Part shown: positions 25,963 to 34,527 of the stretch, one piece after another
Layout: each line of letters starts with the position of its first letter
How positions within the stretch are numbered: position 1 is the first letter of the stretch
Origin: Planococcus sp. PAMC 21323
Lineage (GTDB): Bacteria; Bacillota; Bacilli; Bacillales_A; Planococcaceae
DNA: 64,000 bases
Assembly (NCBI RefSeq): GCF_000785555.1
Contig: NZ_CP009129.1
Span: 248,001-312,000, forward strand
Direction: 5' to 3'
The notes under the pieces: model-generated
What the model saw: only the letters and a program-made list of their open reading frames with translations
Databases searched by the model: none
What the model was told of the DNA's origin: nothing
Program-made: the position numbers and the translations under genes

Positions 25963-26426
25963 TGGGGAAAATTTTAATTGATGCAGATGGTTGTCCCGTT
26001 GTGTCACAAACAATTGAGTTGGCGAAAGTTTATCAATTGCCGGTGGTTTTAATTTGTGACACTTCTCATGAAATGCATCGAGAGGGTGCAGAGACTATAA
26101 CGGTATCCAAAGGGGCTGATGCTGTAGATTTCGTTCTTGTAAACCGAGTAAAAAAAGGCGATATAGTGGTCACACAAGACTATGGACTTGCAGCAATGGT
26201 ACTTGCCAAACGCGGAGTTCCAATCGATCAAAACGGTCGCGTATATTCGGATGAGAACATTGAACAATTGCTTCATGGGCGTCATGTTGCGAAAAAGATT
26301 CGCCAAGGCGGGGGTAGGATGAAGGGACCGAAAAAACGACAACCTGAAGATAATGAAAAATTCCAAGCGGCTTTAACTCAATTATTGATACAAGCGAAAG
26401 AAAAAGAAGAAATGCCTGGCACATAA
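25962..26426 (+). CDS. YaiI/YqxD family (UPF0178) protein
   Basis: 154 residues. The family signature is at the N-terminus (ILIDADGCPV), followed by VSKGADAVDFVLVNRVKKGDIVVTQDYGLAAM, which gives the Asp residues of a PIN-like fold. It may be a metal-dependent nuclease; no activity is established. B. subtilis yqxD sits before dnaG, but here it is coupled to a DUF1836 regulator-like gene. Confidence 0.9.
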   Translation: MGKILIDADGCPVVSQTIELAKVYQLPVVLICDTSHEMHREGAETITVSKGADAVDFVLVNRVKKGDIVVTQDYGLAAMVLAKRGVPIDQNGRVYSDENIEQLLHGRHVAKKIRQGGGRMKGPKKRQPEDNEKFQAALTQLLIQAKEKEEMPGT

Positions 26427-26448
26427 AGTCGCCAGGCATTTCTTTTGT
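26409..26448. terminator. Bidirectional terminator
   Basis: AAATGCCTGGC pairs with GCCAGGCATTT at the 3' ends of convergent genes. It overlaps the last codons of the yqxD-like gene. Confidence 0.75.
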
Positions 26449-26459
26449 TGTTTTAGCGT

Positions 26460-27563
26460 TTAAATGGTCCAGCGATCATTAATAATCGCGACTAAAATCC
26501 ACTGTCCGCTAGTGTTTTTCTCGAATACCATACTCAGGCTTTGCCAATCCATTCCATCGTACTGTTCGGTACCTGGATAATGGTATTCAACAATCATCGC
26601 TTCGGGATAGAGTTGGTGGATAAACTCATGAGCGGTTGGTTGAGTCGTTCTTCCATACCGATCTTTGTCGGTATAAGTGGCATTCATCAAGTATTGATCA
26701 TAGTACTCGGCAGGCGTTAAGTTGATTTCAAAACCGCTACCGTCTTCGTATCCCCATAAATAATCATTGGGGTTAGTCATGAAGTTTGGAAGTTGTGCTT
26801 TAGTAAAAGTAACACCGCCGTTATCGAGACATCCTCCACTGTACGGACAGAAGGTCAATCCGTCTGCAGAACTTGTATAAGTGGCTACATCAGCAAAGTC
26901 CTTTGCTTTTAGCTCCGCTAAAATTTTGTTGGCTGTAGAAAGCAGTTTCTGCTTTTCTGGGATAAACACAGGATCAACGGCGCGAGCCAAAAATGCAGCA
27001 AATTGGGCACGAGTTACTGGTGTGTCAGGTCGGAACGTGTTATCTGGATAACCACGTGCAACGCCATAATGAGCGAGTCTAGACACAGCATCAAATGCAA
27101 AATGCTTTTTCTTCATATCCTTGAACATATTGTCTGGTGCTGTTGGGAAATAGAAAGCTCTGTCTAGCATAGCGGCAGTCTGACCACGAGTAACCGTCCA
27201 ATCAGGACGGAAATACTTATTCGGGAAACCAAAAATGATTTCCTTTTCAGCAGCCGAAGCAATGTAACCGGAAAACGGATGACTTGAAGGAACATCTTTA
27301 AAGCCGGTAGAGCGAGCTGTGTCGTCTAAATAAATAGCTCGTCCGATCATTGCAATAGCATGGGCACGAGTGACAGGATCATTTGGTCTGAAGGTACCAT
27401 CAGGATAACCATTAATGATGCCCTCTTCATAAAGGTAGGCAATTTCAAATGCAAATGGGTGGTCGGCATTCACATCATCAAACAAAACGATCGCGTTGGC
27501 GGGAGTTAAAAACGAACTGAACATCAGGATGGCAGCTGCAATTAAGGACAAAAAAGTTTTCAT
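26460..27563 (-). CDS. Secreted SLH-domain cell-surface protein
   Basis: 367 residues. A signal peptide covers residues 1-24 (ending ANA). Three SLH domains (about 28-75, 88-135 and 145-190, with GYPDGTFRPNDPVTR and GYPDNTFRPDTPVTR motifs) anchor it to pyruvylated wall polymer. The C-terminal domain of about 165 residues (YLWGYEDGSGFEI, GMDWQSLSMVF, NDRWTI) is a type often seen at the end of Firmicute surface proteins; its role is unknown to me. The two cysteines in FCPYSGGC could form a disulfide. The 229 bases upstream hold its promoter region and a sigma-B promoter facing the other way. Confidence 0.88.
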   Translation of the reverse strand: MKTFLSLIAAAILMFSSFLTPANAIVLFDDVNADHPFAFEIAYLYEEGIINGYPDGTFRPNDPVTRAHAIAMIGRAIYLDDTARSTGFKDVPSSHPFSGYIASAAEKEIIFGFPNKYFRPDWTVTRGQTAAMLDRAFYFPTAPDNMFKDMKKKHFAFDAVSRLAHYGVARGYPDNTFRPDTPVTRAQFAAFLARAVDPVFIPEKQKLLSTANKILAELKAKDFADVATYTSSADGLTFCPYSGGCLDNGGVTFTKAQLPNFMTNPNDYLWGYEDGSGFEINLTPAEYYDQYLMNATYTDKDRYGRTTQPTAHEFIHQLYPEAMIVEYHYPGTEQYDGMDWQSLSMVFEKNTSGQWILVAIINDRWTI

Positions 27564-27727
27564 ATTTATCCCTCCCTATTTGATCTTATTTTACCACAAT
27601 AAAAGGCATTATGTAACAAATATTTGTTTTAAAAATAATAAAATATTATCTGTTATATGTGTATACGATTGATGATAAAGCTATTTTCTAATAGGCTTCC
27701 GAATAAAAAACAAGCCTAGCTAAGCCA

Positions 27728-27751
27728 GTTTAAAAGGCTCAAAAAGGGTAT
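27728..27751 (+). promoter_or_regulatory. Sigma-B promoter
   Basis: GTTTAA 27728-27733, a 12-base spacer and GGGTAT 27746-27751: both hexamers match the Bacillus sigma-B consensus. A start near 27758 gives a 35-base leader to the gene at 27793. Confidence 0.65.
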
Positions 27752-27792
27752 ATAAGAAGGTGTAAGATTATATTTTGGAGGGGTTAGTTAAT

Positions 27793-28074
27793 ATGAAAAA
27801 ATCAACATTGAACACATTAATTGGGAGTGCGCTTGCTGCGGCTTCTGGTATTTTTGTATACCGAGCTTACCAAGAAAAAAATACCGTTCGTGTGGAACCG
27901 GATATAGATATGTACAATAGTACTGAAATCGATAATCGTGAAAGTGTCAATGCGTTAGAGGATTCTGCTGAACAAGGCTTATCTCAATTGGATTCTATAT
28001 ACCGCGATGATTGGCAAGCCAATGGATTTCCGCAAACTCATAAAGAAATGCGTGAGCTTGAAGAAAATAAATAA
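27793..28074 (+). CDS. Small stress-type membrane-anchored protein
   Basis: 93 residues: one N-terminal hydrophobic segment (about 8-26), then an acidic soluble tail rich in Asp, Glu, Asn and Ser. It resembles YtxH-style general stress proteins only in layout, and no family is recognised. The ATG at 27793 has GGAGGGG nine bases upstream; the longer frame from 27775 includes that site. A consensus sigma-B promoter lies upstream, so it should be a general stress gene. Confidence 0.68.
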   Translation: MKKSTLNTLIGSALAAASGIFVYRAYQEKNTVRVEPDIDMYNSTEIDNRESVNALEDSAEQGLSQLDSIYRDDWQANGFPQTHKEMRELEENK

Positions 28075-28086
28075 AAGGTAATCGAA

Positions 28087-28119
28087 GCGAAAGCAAGAGC
28101 TCTTTTTGCTTTCGCTTTT
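28087..28119 (+). terminator. Terminator
   Basis: AGCGAAAGCAA pairs with TTGCTTTCGCT, then TTT. Confidence 0.8.
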
Positions 28120-28160
28120 ACATGCCGAAATTCAAGGCGAAAATAAGGAGGGGAAAAAAT

Positions 28161-29252
28161 ATGTGGATTAGAAAGCCGTTTTTTGAATATACAACAGCCA
28201 TACTGCTGGTTGCCGTTACTTTATTTTTCTTAGGAAAAATTGATTTTGTTTTTGAACCCTTACAGATCATAGTTGCTACGATTTTTGCTCCAGTTTTATT
28301 AGGAGGACTTTTTTATTATTTATTGCGACCGTTTGTAAACTTATTGGCACGTTTCGTACCCAAAATTGCAGGAATTGGAATTATTTTTACAATTATAGCG
28401 TTAACAGCGATAACTTTACTATACTTTTTTGGACCTGTTATTACGAAACAAGTGGACAGTCTAGCAAACTTGGCTCCGGAAACAGTTGAAGAAGTGACAA
28501 AAGAATCGGATCACTTTTTAGCGAACTTTCAATTCGGTGGAGTTACTGGTTCAGAAATTCGTATATGGACTTTAGATTATTTAGAAAATCTTTCAGAAGG
28601 TTTACTAACTAATGTCATGGACATTTTAACAACGCTTATGAATATTGTAATTGTGTTAATTGTCGTGCCCTTTGTTTTATTCTTTTTATTGAAGGATGAT
28701 GACAAGTTTATCCCCCATTTAATAAAATATTTACCAGAAGAGCATAAACTTGAAGGTAAAAAAATATTGAATGATGTTGATCAAACTTTATCTTCTTTTA
28801 TTCTTGGGCAAGCTTTTGTAGCCGGGGTTGTAGGAACGTTAATGTACATCGGATATCTTATCATTGGGTTAGACTATGCCTTAAGTTTAGCGATTTTTGC
28901 GATGTTCTTAATCATTGTGCCGTTTCTAGGTCCACTTATTGGGATTATCCCCGCCCTATTTGTGGCATTGGCAAGTGGAGATATGTGGATGGCAACGAAA
29001 GTTATCCTTGTGTTGCTAGTGGTTCAACAACTTGAGGGGAATTTAGTCACACCAAATATTATGGGGAATCGTTTAAACATCCATCCGTTAACAATTATTT
29101 TACTGTTAATGATTGCGGGCGCACTTTATGGATTTGTAGGAATTTTAATTGCAATTCCAACTTATGCGGTCTTGAAAACATTAGTTCATAATTTTCGGTT
29201 GTTTAATCGATTACGGAAAAAAAGAGAAGTTGCTAGTAAAAAAGTACTTTAA
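28161..29252 (+). CDS. AI-2E family transporter (first copy)
   Basis: 363 residues with about seven hydrophobic segments and the family's central and C-terminal motifs (LIIGLDYALSLAIFAM, PFLGPLIGIIPA, QQLEGNLVTPNIMGNRLNIHPLTI). Members export small molecules such as AI-2, or act as sodium/proton antiporters, so the substrate cannot be inferred. AAGGAGGGG precedes ATG 28161. A paralog lies at 50175-51257. Confidence 0.88.
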   Translation: MWIRKPFFEYTTAILLVAVTLFFLGKIDFVFEPLQIIVATIFAPVLLGGLFYYLLRPFVNLLARFVPKIAGIGIIFTIIALTAITLLYFFGPVITKQVDSLANLAPETVEEVTKESDHFLANFQFGGVTGSEIRIWTLDYLENLSEGLLTNVMDILTTLMNIVIVLIVVPFVLFFLLKDDDKFIPHLIKYLPEEHKLEGKKILNDVDQTLSSFILGQAFVAGVVGTLMYIGYLIIGLDYALSLAIFAMFLIIVPFLGPLIGIIPALFVALASGDMWMATKVILVLLVVQQLEGNLVTPNIMGNRLNIHPLTIILLLMIAGALYGFVGILIAIPTYAVLKTLVHNFRLFNRLRKKREVASKKVL

Positions 29253-29368
29253 CAAGCTCTTTTTTCTGAAAAAGCACCAGTTAATTTTTTTGAAAGGTTC
29301 TGAAATTGAGAAAATTATGATATATTAATATTTAGTAAGGAAATGAAAGAAAACAAGGGGGAACTAAA

Positions 29369-30151
29369 ATGAAAAAATGGAGTCTTTTAGCACTACTTAT
29401 GGCAATGATGATGGTGATTGCTGCTTGTGGATCCGACGATAAAGAAGATGCAACAAATGGGGACGGCGAAAGTGAAGGGAAAACGTACAAGGTAGGAATT
29501 GATACAACGTATCCACCTTTCGAGTTTGAAGTAGACGGAGAATATACAGGAATCGATATTGATTTGATCAACGCAATCGCTGAAAATCAGGGCTTTGAAA
29601 TTGATTTCAGCCCAATGGATTTTGGTGGCATTATTCCAGCTTTGCAAGCAGATCAATTGGATGTCGCGATTGCGGGTATGAGTATTACAGATGAGCGTAA
29701 AGCAGTGGTTGATTTCTCTGATCCATACTTTGATGCAGGTTTGTCTCTTGTTGTCGCAGAAGGTAATAGTGAAATTATGTCTTTAGACGACTTAGAAGGC
29801 AAAACAGTAGCGGTTAAAAGTGGAACAACGGGTGCTCAATTTGCTCGTGATAACGAAGCAGAATATGGTTACACAGTAGCACAATTTGAAGATAGCCCAT
29901 CTATGTTCCAAGAAGTTTCAAACGGTAATGCAGCAGTATTGCTAGAAGATTACCCGGTTATTGCATATGCAATTGCTGAAAGTGGACTTGCTTTAGAAAC
30001 AGTAGGAGACCGTTTAACTGGAGATCAGTACGGAATTGCTGTACTAAAAGGTGAAAACGCAGAAGTTCTTGAGCAAATCAACGCAGGTCTTAAAGAATTG
30101 CGTGACAGTGGTCAGTACGATGAAATTTTAGCGAAGTATATTGCAGAATAA
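29369..30151 (+). CDS. Polar amino-acid ABC transporter, substrate-binding lipoprotein
   Basis: 260 residues. It has a lipoprotein signal (IAACG, lipidated Cys about residue 20) and a family-3 solute-binding domain (YKVGIDTTYPPFEF, then DVAIAGMSITDERK, then VAVKSGTTGA). It captures a polar amino acid, probably glutamine or a related one, outside the membrane and feeds the permease encoded next. GGGG precedes the ATG. A hairpin terminator between this gene and the permease should give more binding protein than permease. Confidence 0.92.
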   Translation: MKKWSLLALLMAMMMVIAACGSDDKEDATNGDGESEGKTYKVGIDTTYPPFEFEVDGEYTGIDIDLINAIAENQGFEIDFSPMDFGGIIPALQADQLDVAIAGMSITDERKAVVDFSDPYFDAGLSLVVAEGNSEIMSLDDLEGKTVAVKSGTTGAQFARDNEAEYGYTVAQFEDSPSMFQEVSNGNAAVLLEDYPVIAYAIAESGLALETVGDRLTGDQYGIAVLKGENAEVLEQINAGLKELRDSGQYDEILAKYIAE

Positions 30152-30157
30152 AAAATA

Positions 30158-30191
30158 AATGTAGCGCGCATAAGCGCGCTGCATTTTTTTA
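30158..30191 (+). terminator. Intra-operon attenuating terminator
   Basis: AATGTAGCGCGC pairs with GCGCGCTGCATT, followed by seven T, between binding-protein and permease genes. Confidence 0.75.
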
Positions 30192-30209
30192 TTCAAAGGG
30201 GATGTAAAC

Positions 30210-30854
30210 ATGGATACAATTGTTAATGCCTTTCCCTACTTAATGGAAGGTTTGAAAGTAACTATCTATATATTTGCGATTGCCATCGTACTTGGATTTC
30301 TAATCGGTTTAATTATAGCGCTATTTAGATTAGCGCCTTTAAAAATTTTAAATTGGATTGCGAAAATCTTTGTTGATGCGATTCGAGGAACACCGTTTAT
30401 TGTTCAGTTATTCTTTATCTATTTTGGTTTGAACTCTTTAGCTTTTATTTCTTTGGATAATACAACTGCTGGAATTGTAACAGTGGCGATTAACGCAGGG
30501 GCTTACTTCTCAGAAATCATTCGTGCAGGTATTCAGTCGATTGATAAAGGACAGACAGAAGCAGCGCGTTCGCTAGGCTTGAATTCAACACAAAATATGC
30601 GCTATATCATATTGCCGCAAGCTTTTAGACGCATGTTACCAACGATTACGAACCAAGCAATTATTTCATTAAAAGATACATCTTTGTTGTCGGTCATTGG
30701 TGTGGCAGATTTGACGCAAGAAGGTCGTATTCAGGCCAGCGCCACATTTGATGCTTTCAATGTTTACTTAATCCTAGGAATTATATACTTCGTCGTTATT
30801 TACTTGCTCTCTATGCTGGCGAATTATGTAGAAAGGAAGTTTGTATTGCGATGA
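30210..30854 (+). CDS. Polar amino-acid ABC transporter, permease
   Basis: 214 residues of the HisM/GlnP family with about five hydrophobic segments. The EAA loop is clear ([28 protein letters not shown]) and couples to the ATPase. The [12 protein letters not shown] stretch is typical. AAAGGGG precedes the ATG. The stop overlaps the ATPase start by four bases. Confidence 0.93.
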   Translation: MDTIVNAFPYLMEGLKVTIYIFAIAIVLGFLIGLIIALFRLAPLKILNWIAKIFVDAIRGTPFIVQLFFIYFGLNSLAFISLDNTTAGIVTVAINAGAYFSEIIRAGIQSIDKGQTEAARSLGLNSTQNMRYIILPQAFRRMLPTITNQAIISLKDTSLLSVIGVADLTQEGRIQASATFDAFNVYLILGIIYFVVIYLLSMLANYVERKFVLR

Positions 30855-31579
30855 CTATGATTCGAGTAGAAAACTTAAAAAAATCATTCGGCAAGCTGGA
30901 AGTTATAAAAGATATGAGTACCATTGTAGAAGAAAAAGAAGTTATTTGTGTCATAGGTCCATCTGGTTCAGGGAAAAGTACATTTTTGCGTTGCTTAAAC
31001 CGTCTTGAAGAAATTACGGGAGGACATGTTTATATTGAAGGAACGGATATTACGGATCCGAAAATAGACATCAATCAAATTCGTCAAGATGTTGGAATGG
31101 TATTTCAGCAGTTTAACTTGTTTCCTCATAAATCGGTTTTGGAAAATATTGTATTAGCACCGATGAAAGTAAAAAAAGGCGATAGAAAAGCCGTGGAGAA
31201 AAAGGCTTACGAATTGCTGGACAAAGTTGGACTGCGTGAAAAAGCAAAAGCTTATCCAGGCGAACTTTCTGGTGGTCAAAAGCAACGTGTGGCGATTGCT
31301 CGCGCACTTGCAATGGATCCAAAAATCATGCTATTTGATGAACCAACTTCAGCGCTCGACCCAGAGATGGTAGGCGATGTGCTAGATGTTATGAAGCAAT
31401 TAGCGCGTGAAGGTATGACTATGGTCGTTGTGACACATGAAATGGGATTCGCCGCTGAAATGGGCGACCGTGTGTTGTTTATTGACGGAGGTTATATAGT
31501 AGAAGAAAATGTGCCGAAAGAATTGTTTGGCAATCCGCAACATGAGCGGACAAAAGCGTTTTTGAGTAAAGTGTTGTAG
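30851..31579 (+). CDS. Polar amino-acid ABC transporter, ATPase
   Basis: 242 residues. Walker [10 protein letters not shown] (about 36-44), Q-loop MVFQQFNLF, signature [15 protein letters not shown], Walker [14 protein letters not shown] and H-loop VVTHE are all intact. It powers the importer formed with the two preceding genes. A terminator follows, then the 21-bp repeat array. Confidence 0.95.
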   Translation: MTMIRVENLKKSFGKLEVIKDMSTIVEEKEVICVIGPSGSGKSTFLRCLNRLEEITGGHVYIEGTDITDPKIDINQIRQDVGMVFQQFNLFPHKSVLENIVLAPMKVKKGDRKAVEKKAYELLDKVGLREKAKAYPGELSGGQKQRVAIARALAMDPKIMLFDEPTSALDPEMVGDVLDVMKQLAREGMTMVVVTHEMGFAAEMGDRVLFIDGGYIVEENVPKELFGNPQHERTKAFLSKVL

Positions 31580-31581
31580 AG

Positions 31582-31609
31582 AAATGCGCCTCTGGGCGTA
31601 TTTTTTTTT
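31582..31609 (+). terminator. Terminator of the ABC transporter operon
   Basis: AAATGCGCC pairs with GGGCGTATTT, followed by a long T run. Confidence 0.8.
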
Positions 31610-31626
31610 GTGGATTTGGGTGCTTG

Positions 31627-31731
31627 GACAGTATTTTGGGTGATTTGGACAGTATTCCACTCGAACTCGACAGTATTTCATTCCATTCGGACAGTATTCA
31701 TCACAAACTCGACAGTATTTCAAAAATATGG
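31627..31731. repeat. Five tandem 21-bp repeats (GACAGTATT core)
   Basis: GACAGTATT occurs at 31627, 31648, 31669, 31690 and 31711, exactly 21 bases apart each time, while the 12 bases between copies vary but share short words (AACTC in units 2 and 4, ATTCG or TTTG before others). Twenty-one bases are two helical turns, so all cores face one side of the DNA. The array lies between the 3' ends of two convergent genes. Confidence 0.9.
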
Positions 31732-31750
31732 AATAAAATATCAAACAAAA

Positions 31751-31780
31751 AGCCGGACTGGATAAAAATCCAGTCCGGCT
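31751..31780 (-). terminator. Terminator of ppiB
   Basis: AGCCGGACTGGAT pairs with ATCCAGTCCGGCT, followed on the minus strand by TTTTTG. Confidence 0.85.
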
Positions 31781-31794
31781 AAGTTCAGTCGTTT

Positions 31795-32235
31795 TTATTC
31801 TTCGTCAAAAACGTGAACTTTTGTCATTTTGTCGCCATTGCTCATTGCTTTAGCGATTTCCACTCCTGAAGTCACTTGTCCGAAAACAGTGTGAACGCCG
31901 TCAAGGTGCGGTTGTGGTGCGTGAACGATAAAGAATTGGCTTGAACCAGTGTCTTTACCTGCATGCGCCATTGAAAGGCTTCCTGCTTGATGCTTGTGCG
32001 GGTTGCCTGCAGTTTCACATTTGATTGTTTTGCCACTTCCGCCAGCACCAGTGCCAGTAGGATCGCCGCCTTGGCTTACGAAGCCAGGAATTACGCGGTG
32101 GAATGTTACGTCATTGTAAAAACCTGAGTTTGCAAGGTCCTCAAAGTTTGCAACAGTGTTTGGTGCTTCATTAGGGAAAAGTTCGAATTCGATGATTTCG
32201 CCGTTTTCCATGTGGATGTGTCCTTTTTTAGCCAT
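31795..32235 (-). CDS. ppiB: Cyclophilin-type peptidyl-prolyl isomerase
   Basis: A 146-residue cytosolic cyclophilin that speeds proline cis-trans steps in folding. It has [19 protein letters not shown] with the catalytic Arg, then [25 protein letters not shown]. The length matches B. subtilis PpiB. AAAGGAGAT precedes the ATG. Monocistronic. Confidence 0.95.
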   Translation of the reverse strand: MAKKGHIHMENGEIIEFELFPNEAPNTVANFEDLANSGFYNDVTFHRVIPGFVSQGGDPTGTGAGGSGKTIKCETAGNPHKHQAGSLSMAHAGKDTGSSQFFIVHAPQPHLDGVHTVFGQVTSGVEIAKAMSNGDKMTKVHVFDEE

Positions 32236-32313
32236 GTTAAAACATCTCCTTTGTAATTAGGTTCATTTTCTAGTATATCGATTTTTGGTGTGGCTGTATA
32301 ATCATTTGGCACA

Positions 32314-33105
32314 TTACAATGCTTTTAATGATCCACCTTCTACAACGAGCGACTGTCCAGTTAAAAATGAGTTTGCTGAAGAAGCTAAAAAGACAATGAT
32401 TTTTGCAAATTCTTCAGGCTCTCCGTAGCGTCCAGCAGGAATCTCCGATTTACTTTTTTCAATAATTTCTTCTATTGAAATGCCTTGTTTGTCAGCAGCA
32501 ATCTGATCGAGTTCAGTAACGCGGTCTGTGGCAAAACGACCAGGACCGACTGTATTGACTAAAATATTATCCCCGGCAACTTCGCGTGCTAACGTTTTCG
32601 CAAATCCTACCATCCCTGCACGGAAAGTATTCGACAAAATCAATCCATCAATGACTTCTTTAACGGAAGAAGAGGAGACGTTAATGATCCGTCCAAATTG
32701 CTGTTTTTTCATATACGGAAGAACTGCACGAGACGCACGTATATAGCTCAGTAAGTTTTGTTCAAAAGCCTGGTACCAGTCAGCATCTTCGATCGCATCA
32801 AATCCTCCCGCTTTTGGTCCGCCTGTGTTGTTAATCAAAACATCAACACGTCCAAATTGATCGACCACAAATTGAAACAAATCAAAGATATCCTGTTCTT
32901 TCGAGCCATCGCAAACGTGTGAAAATACTTGTGGATTGCCAGAAGTTGTTTTAATTTCATCTGCAGCCGTATCTAGTGTCTGCTGATTTCGGCTTGAGAG
33001 TATGACGATAGCACCTTCTTTAGCAAACTCAAGTGCAGTCGCTTTGCCGAGTCCTTTACTAGAAGCCATCACAACCACTACTTTTTCTTTAATTCCTAAA
33101 TCCAC
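32314..33105 (-). CDS. SDR-family oxidoreductase (3-oxoacyl reductase-like)
   Basis: 263 residues. The cofactor loop is ASSKGLGKA, not the usual TGxxxGxG, as in a known SDR subgroup. NNTGG follows, then catalytic Ser in NVSSSSV. The position of the usual YxxxK reads as NTFRAGMVGFAKT, so the catalytic Tyr and Lys are missing or replaced at the expected place. GTG at 33105 follows AAAGGGTGAG; the longer frame starts nine codons earlier without a site. The substitution may mean altered chemistry. Confidence 0.82.
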   Translation of the reverse strand: MDLGIKEKVVVVMASSKGLGKATALEFAKEGAIVILSSRNQQTLDTAADEIKTTSGNPQVFSHVCDGSKEQDIFDLFQFVVDQFGRVDVLINNTGGPKAGGFDAIEDADWYQAFEQNLLSYIRASRAVLPYMKKQQFGRIINVSSSSVKEVIDGLILSNTFRAGMVGFAKTLAREVAGDNILVNTVGPGRFATDRVTELDQIAADKQGISIEEIIEKSKSEIPAGRYGEPEEFAKIIVFLASSANSFLTGQSLVVEGGSLKAL

Positions 33106-33262
33106 GTGTCTCACCCTTTCGTATGTATACAAGCTTTAGTTTAAAGATAAGAGACAGAGGATTCAAACTTTTCTTTTTTTAATTTCCGTCATAAGTCCAA
33201 TGGCGTGAAATAGGGGTAAATATGATAGGATATAGTTACTGATTAGATTAGGAGTGTTATAA

Positions 33263-34249
33263 ATGGAAGAACGCGAAGTTTTTGATATAACGATTATCGG
33301 CGGCGGGCCAACTGGCTTGTTTGCTTCCTTTTACGGCGGTATGCGCAAAATGAAAGTTAAAATCATCGACAGTTTGCCACAACTTGGTGGTCAACTGACT
33401 GAACTATATCCAGACAAATTTATTTACGATATTGGTGGATTCCCCAAAATATTAGCGAAAGATTTAGTGGACAACTTAGTTCAACAAGCAAAATACGGAG
33501 ATCCTGAAATTTGTTTAGAAGAATCGGTAACAGCTGCTGAACGTCACGGAGATCATTTTGTGATTCAAACAGACAAAGGTCTTCATTACTCAAAAGCAAT
33601 TTTGTTAACAGCGGGCGTAGGAGCATTCCAACCACGTAAATTGGCGGTTGAAGGGTGCGAAGCTTTTGAAGGAAAGTCACTTCATTACGGAGTAAAAGAT
33701 TTAACGGTCTTCAGCGATAAAAAAGTTGTCGTTTTGGGTGGAGGAGATTCAGCCGTTGACTGGTCAATGATGCTTGAAAACGTGGCGTCGCATGTAACAT
33801 TGAGCCATCGCAGAGAAAAAATGACTGCGCACGAAGCCAACATCGATGTTTTAATGGCATCAAAAGTAGAAGTCAAAAAACCTTTTGGTGTGAAAGAATT
33901 AGTTGGAGAAAATGGACAAGTTCGTGAGCTTGTTTTAATCGACAAAGAAGGAAACGAAGAACGTCTTGAAGTCGATCATGTAATTTGCAACTACGGCAAC
34001 ATCACATCTTTAGGCGCTATTAAAGAGTGGGGCCTTGAAATGGATAAAAACTCCGTCATCGTTAACTCTAAAATGGAAACAAGCATTCCGGGCATTTATG
34101 CTGCAGGAGATATTTCAACGTATGAAGGAAAAGTTAAGTTGATCGCAGTAGGTTTTGGTGAAGCGCCAACAGCGATTAACAATGCAAAATCTTACTTGGA
34201 TCCAAAATCAAAAGTTCAACCGTTACACAGTACAAGCGTATTCAAATAA
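33263..34249 (+). CDS. Ferredoxin/flavodoxin-NADP reductase, YumC type
   Basis: A 328-residue thioredoxin-reductase-like flavoprotein lacking the CxxC pair. It has the FAD loop [16 protein letters not shown] at residues 11-26, the NADPH loop [12 protein letters not shown], and the C-terminal FAD segment [11 protein letters not shown]. It passes electrons between NADPH and ferredoxin or flavodoxin. The [22 protein letters not shown] segment is typical of this bacterial type. GGAG precedes the ATG. Confidence 0.93.
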   Translation: MEEREVFDITIIGGGPTGLFASFYGGMRKMKVKIIDSLPQLGGQLTELYPDKFIYDIGGFPKILAKDLVDNLVQQAKYGDPEICLEESVTAAERHGDHFVIQTDKGLHYSKAILLTAGVGAFQPRKLAVEGCEAFEGKSLHYGVKDLTVFSDKKVVVLGGGDSAVDWSMMLENVASHVTLSHRREKMTAHEANIDVLMASKVEVKKPFGVKELVGENGQVRELVLIDKEGNEERLEVDHVICNYGNITSLGAIKEWGLEMDKNSVIVNSKMETSIPGIYAAGDISTYEGKVKLIAVGFGEAPTAINNAKSYLDPKSKVQPLHSTSVFK

Positions 34250-34254
34250 TATTG

Positions 34255-34291
34255 AAAAGTCCGTTGCCAACAATAGGCAGCGGACTTTTTT
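34255..34291 (+). terminator. Terminator
   Basis: AAAAGTCCGTTGCC pairs with GGCAGCGGACTTTT, then T run. Confidence 0.9.
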
Positions 34292-34427
34292 GATGTTTTC
34301 TTGAACTTTAACTAAAGGATCTTGCACTGTTGCAATAATCAAAGCATTTTGAAGCCTTAATGATAGCAGAAGTCTATTCGTCTCTCGTTATCAGTTTTAT
34401 TACATTTTGTAATAAAGAGAAATTCTG

Positions 34428-34444
34428 TGTCATCAAATTGTTAT
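34428..34444 (+). promoter_or_regulatory. Candidate WalR binding site
   Basis: TGTCAT, five bases, TGTTAT fits the WalR direct repeat TGTWAH-N5-TGTWAH with one mismatch. It lies 84 bases before a YocH-like gene, a WalR target in B. subtilis. A 12-base palindrome TCGACATGTCGA (34471-34482) lies further downstream. Confidence 0.45.
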
Positions 34445-34527
34445 GTTCTATCTGTCGTTTTGACATGTTCTCGACATGTCGAGGTGTTATGATCATTCCT
34501 GTTAGTGAAAAGGAGGAAATTCAATTT

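Noticed and set aside
31627-31731. CRISPR array
   Set aside because: The repeat core is 9 bases and the gaps 12 bases, far below CRISPR dimensions, and no cas genes are present.
31400-31744. Minus-strand ORF with heptad (K/E)YC repeats
   Set aside because: It starts inside the ppiB terminator with no ribosome binding site and runs over the ABC ATPase gene; the pattern follows simply from the 21-bp DNA repeat.
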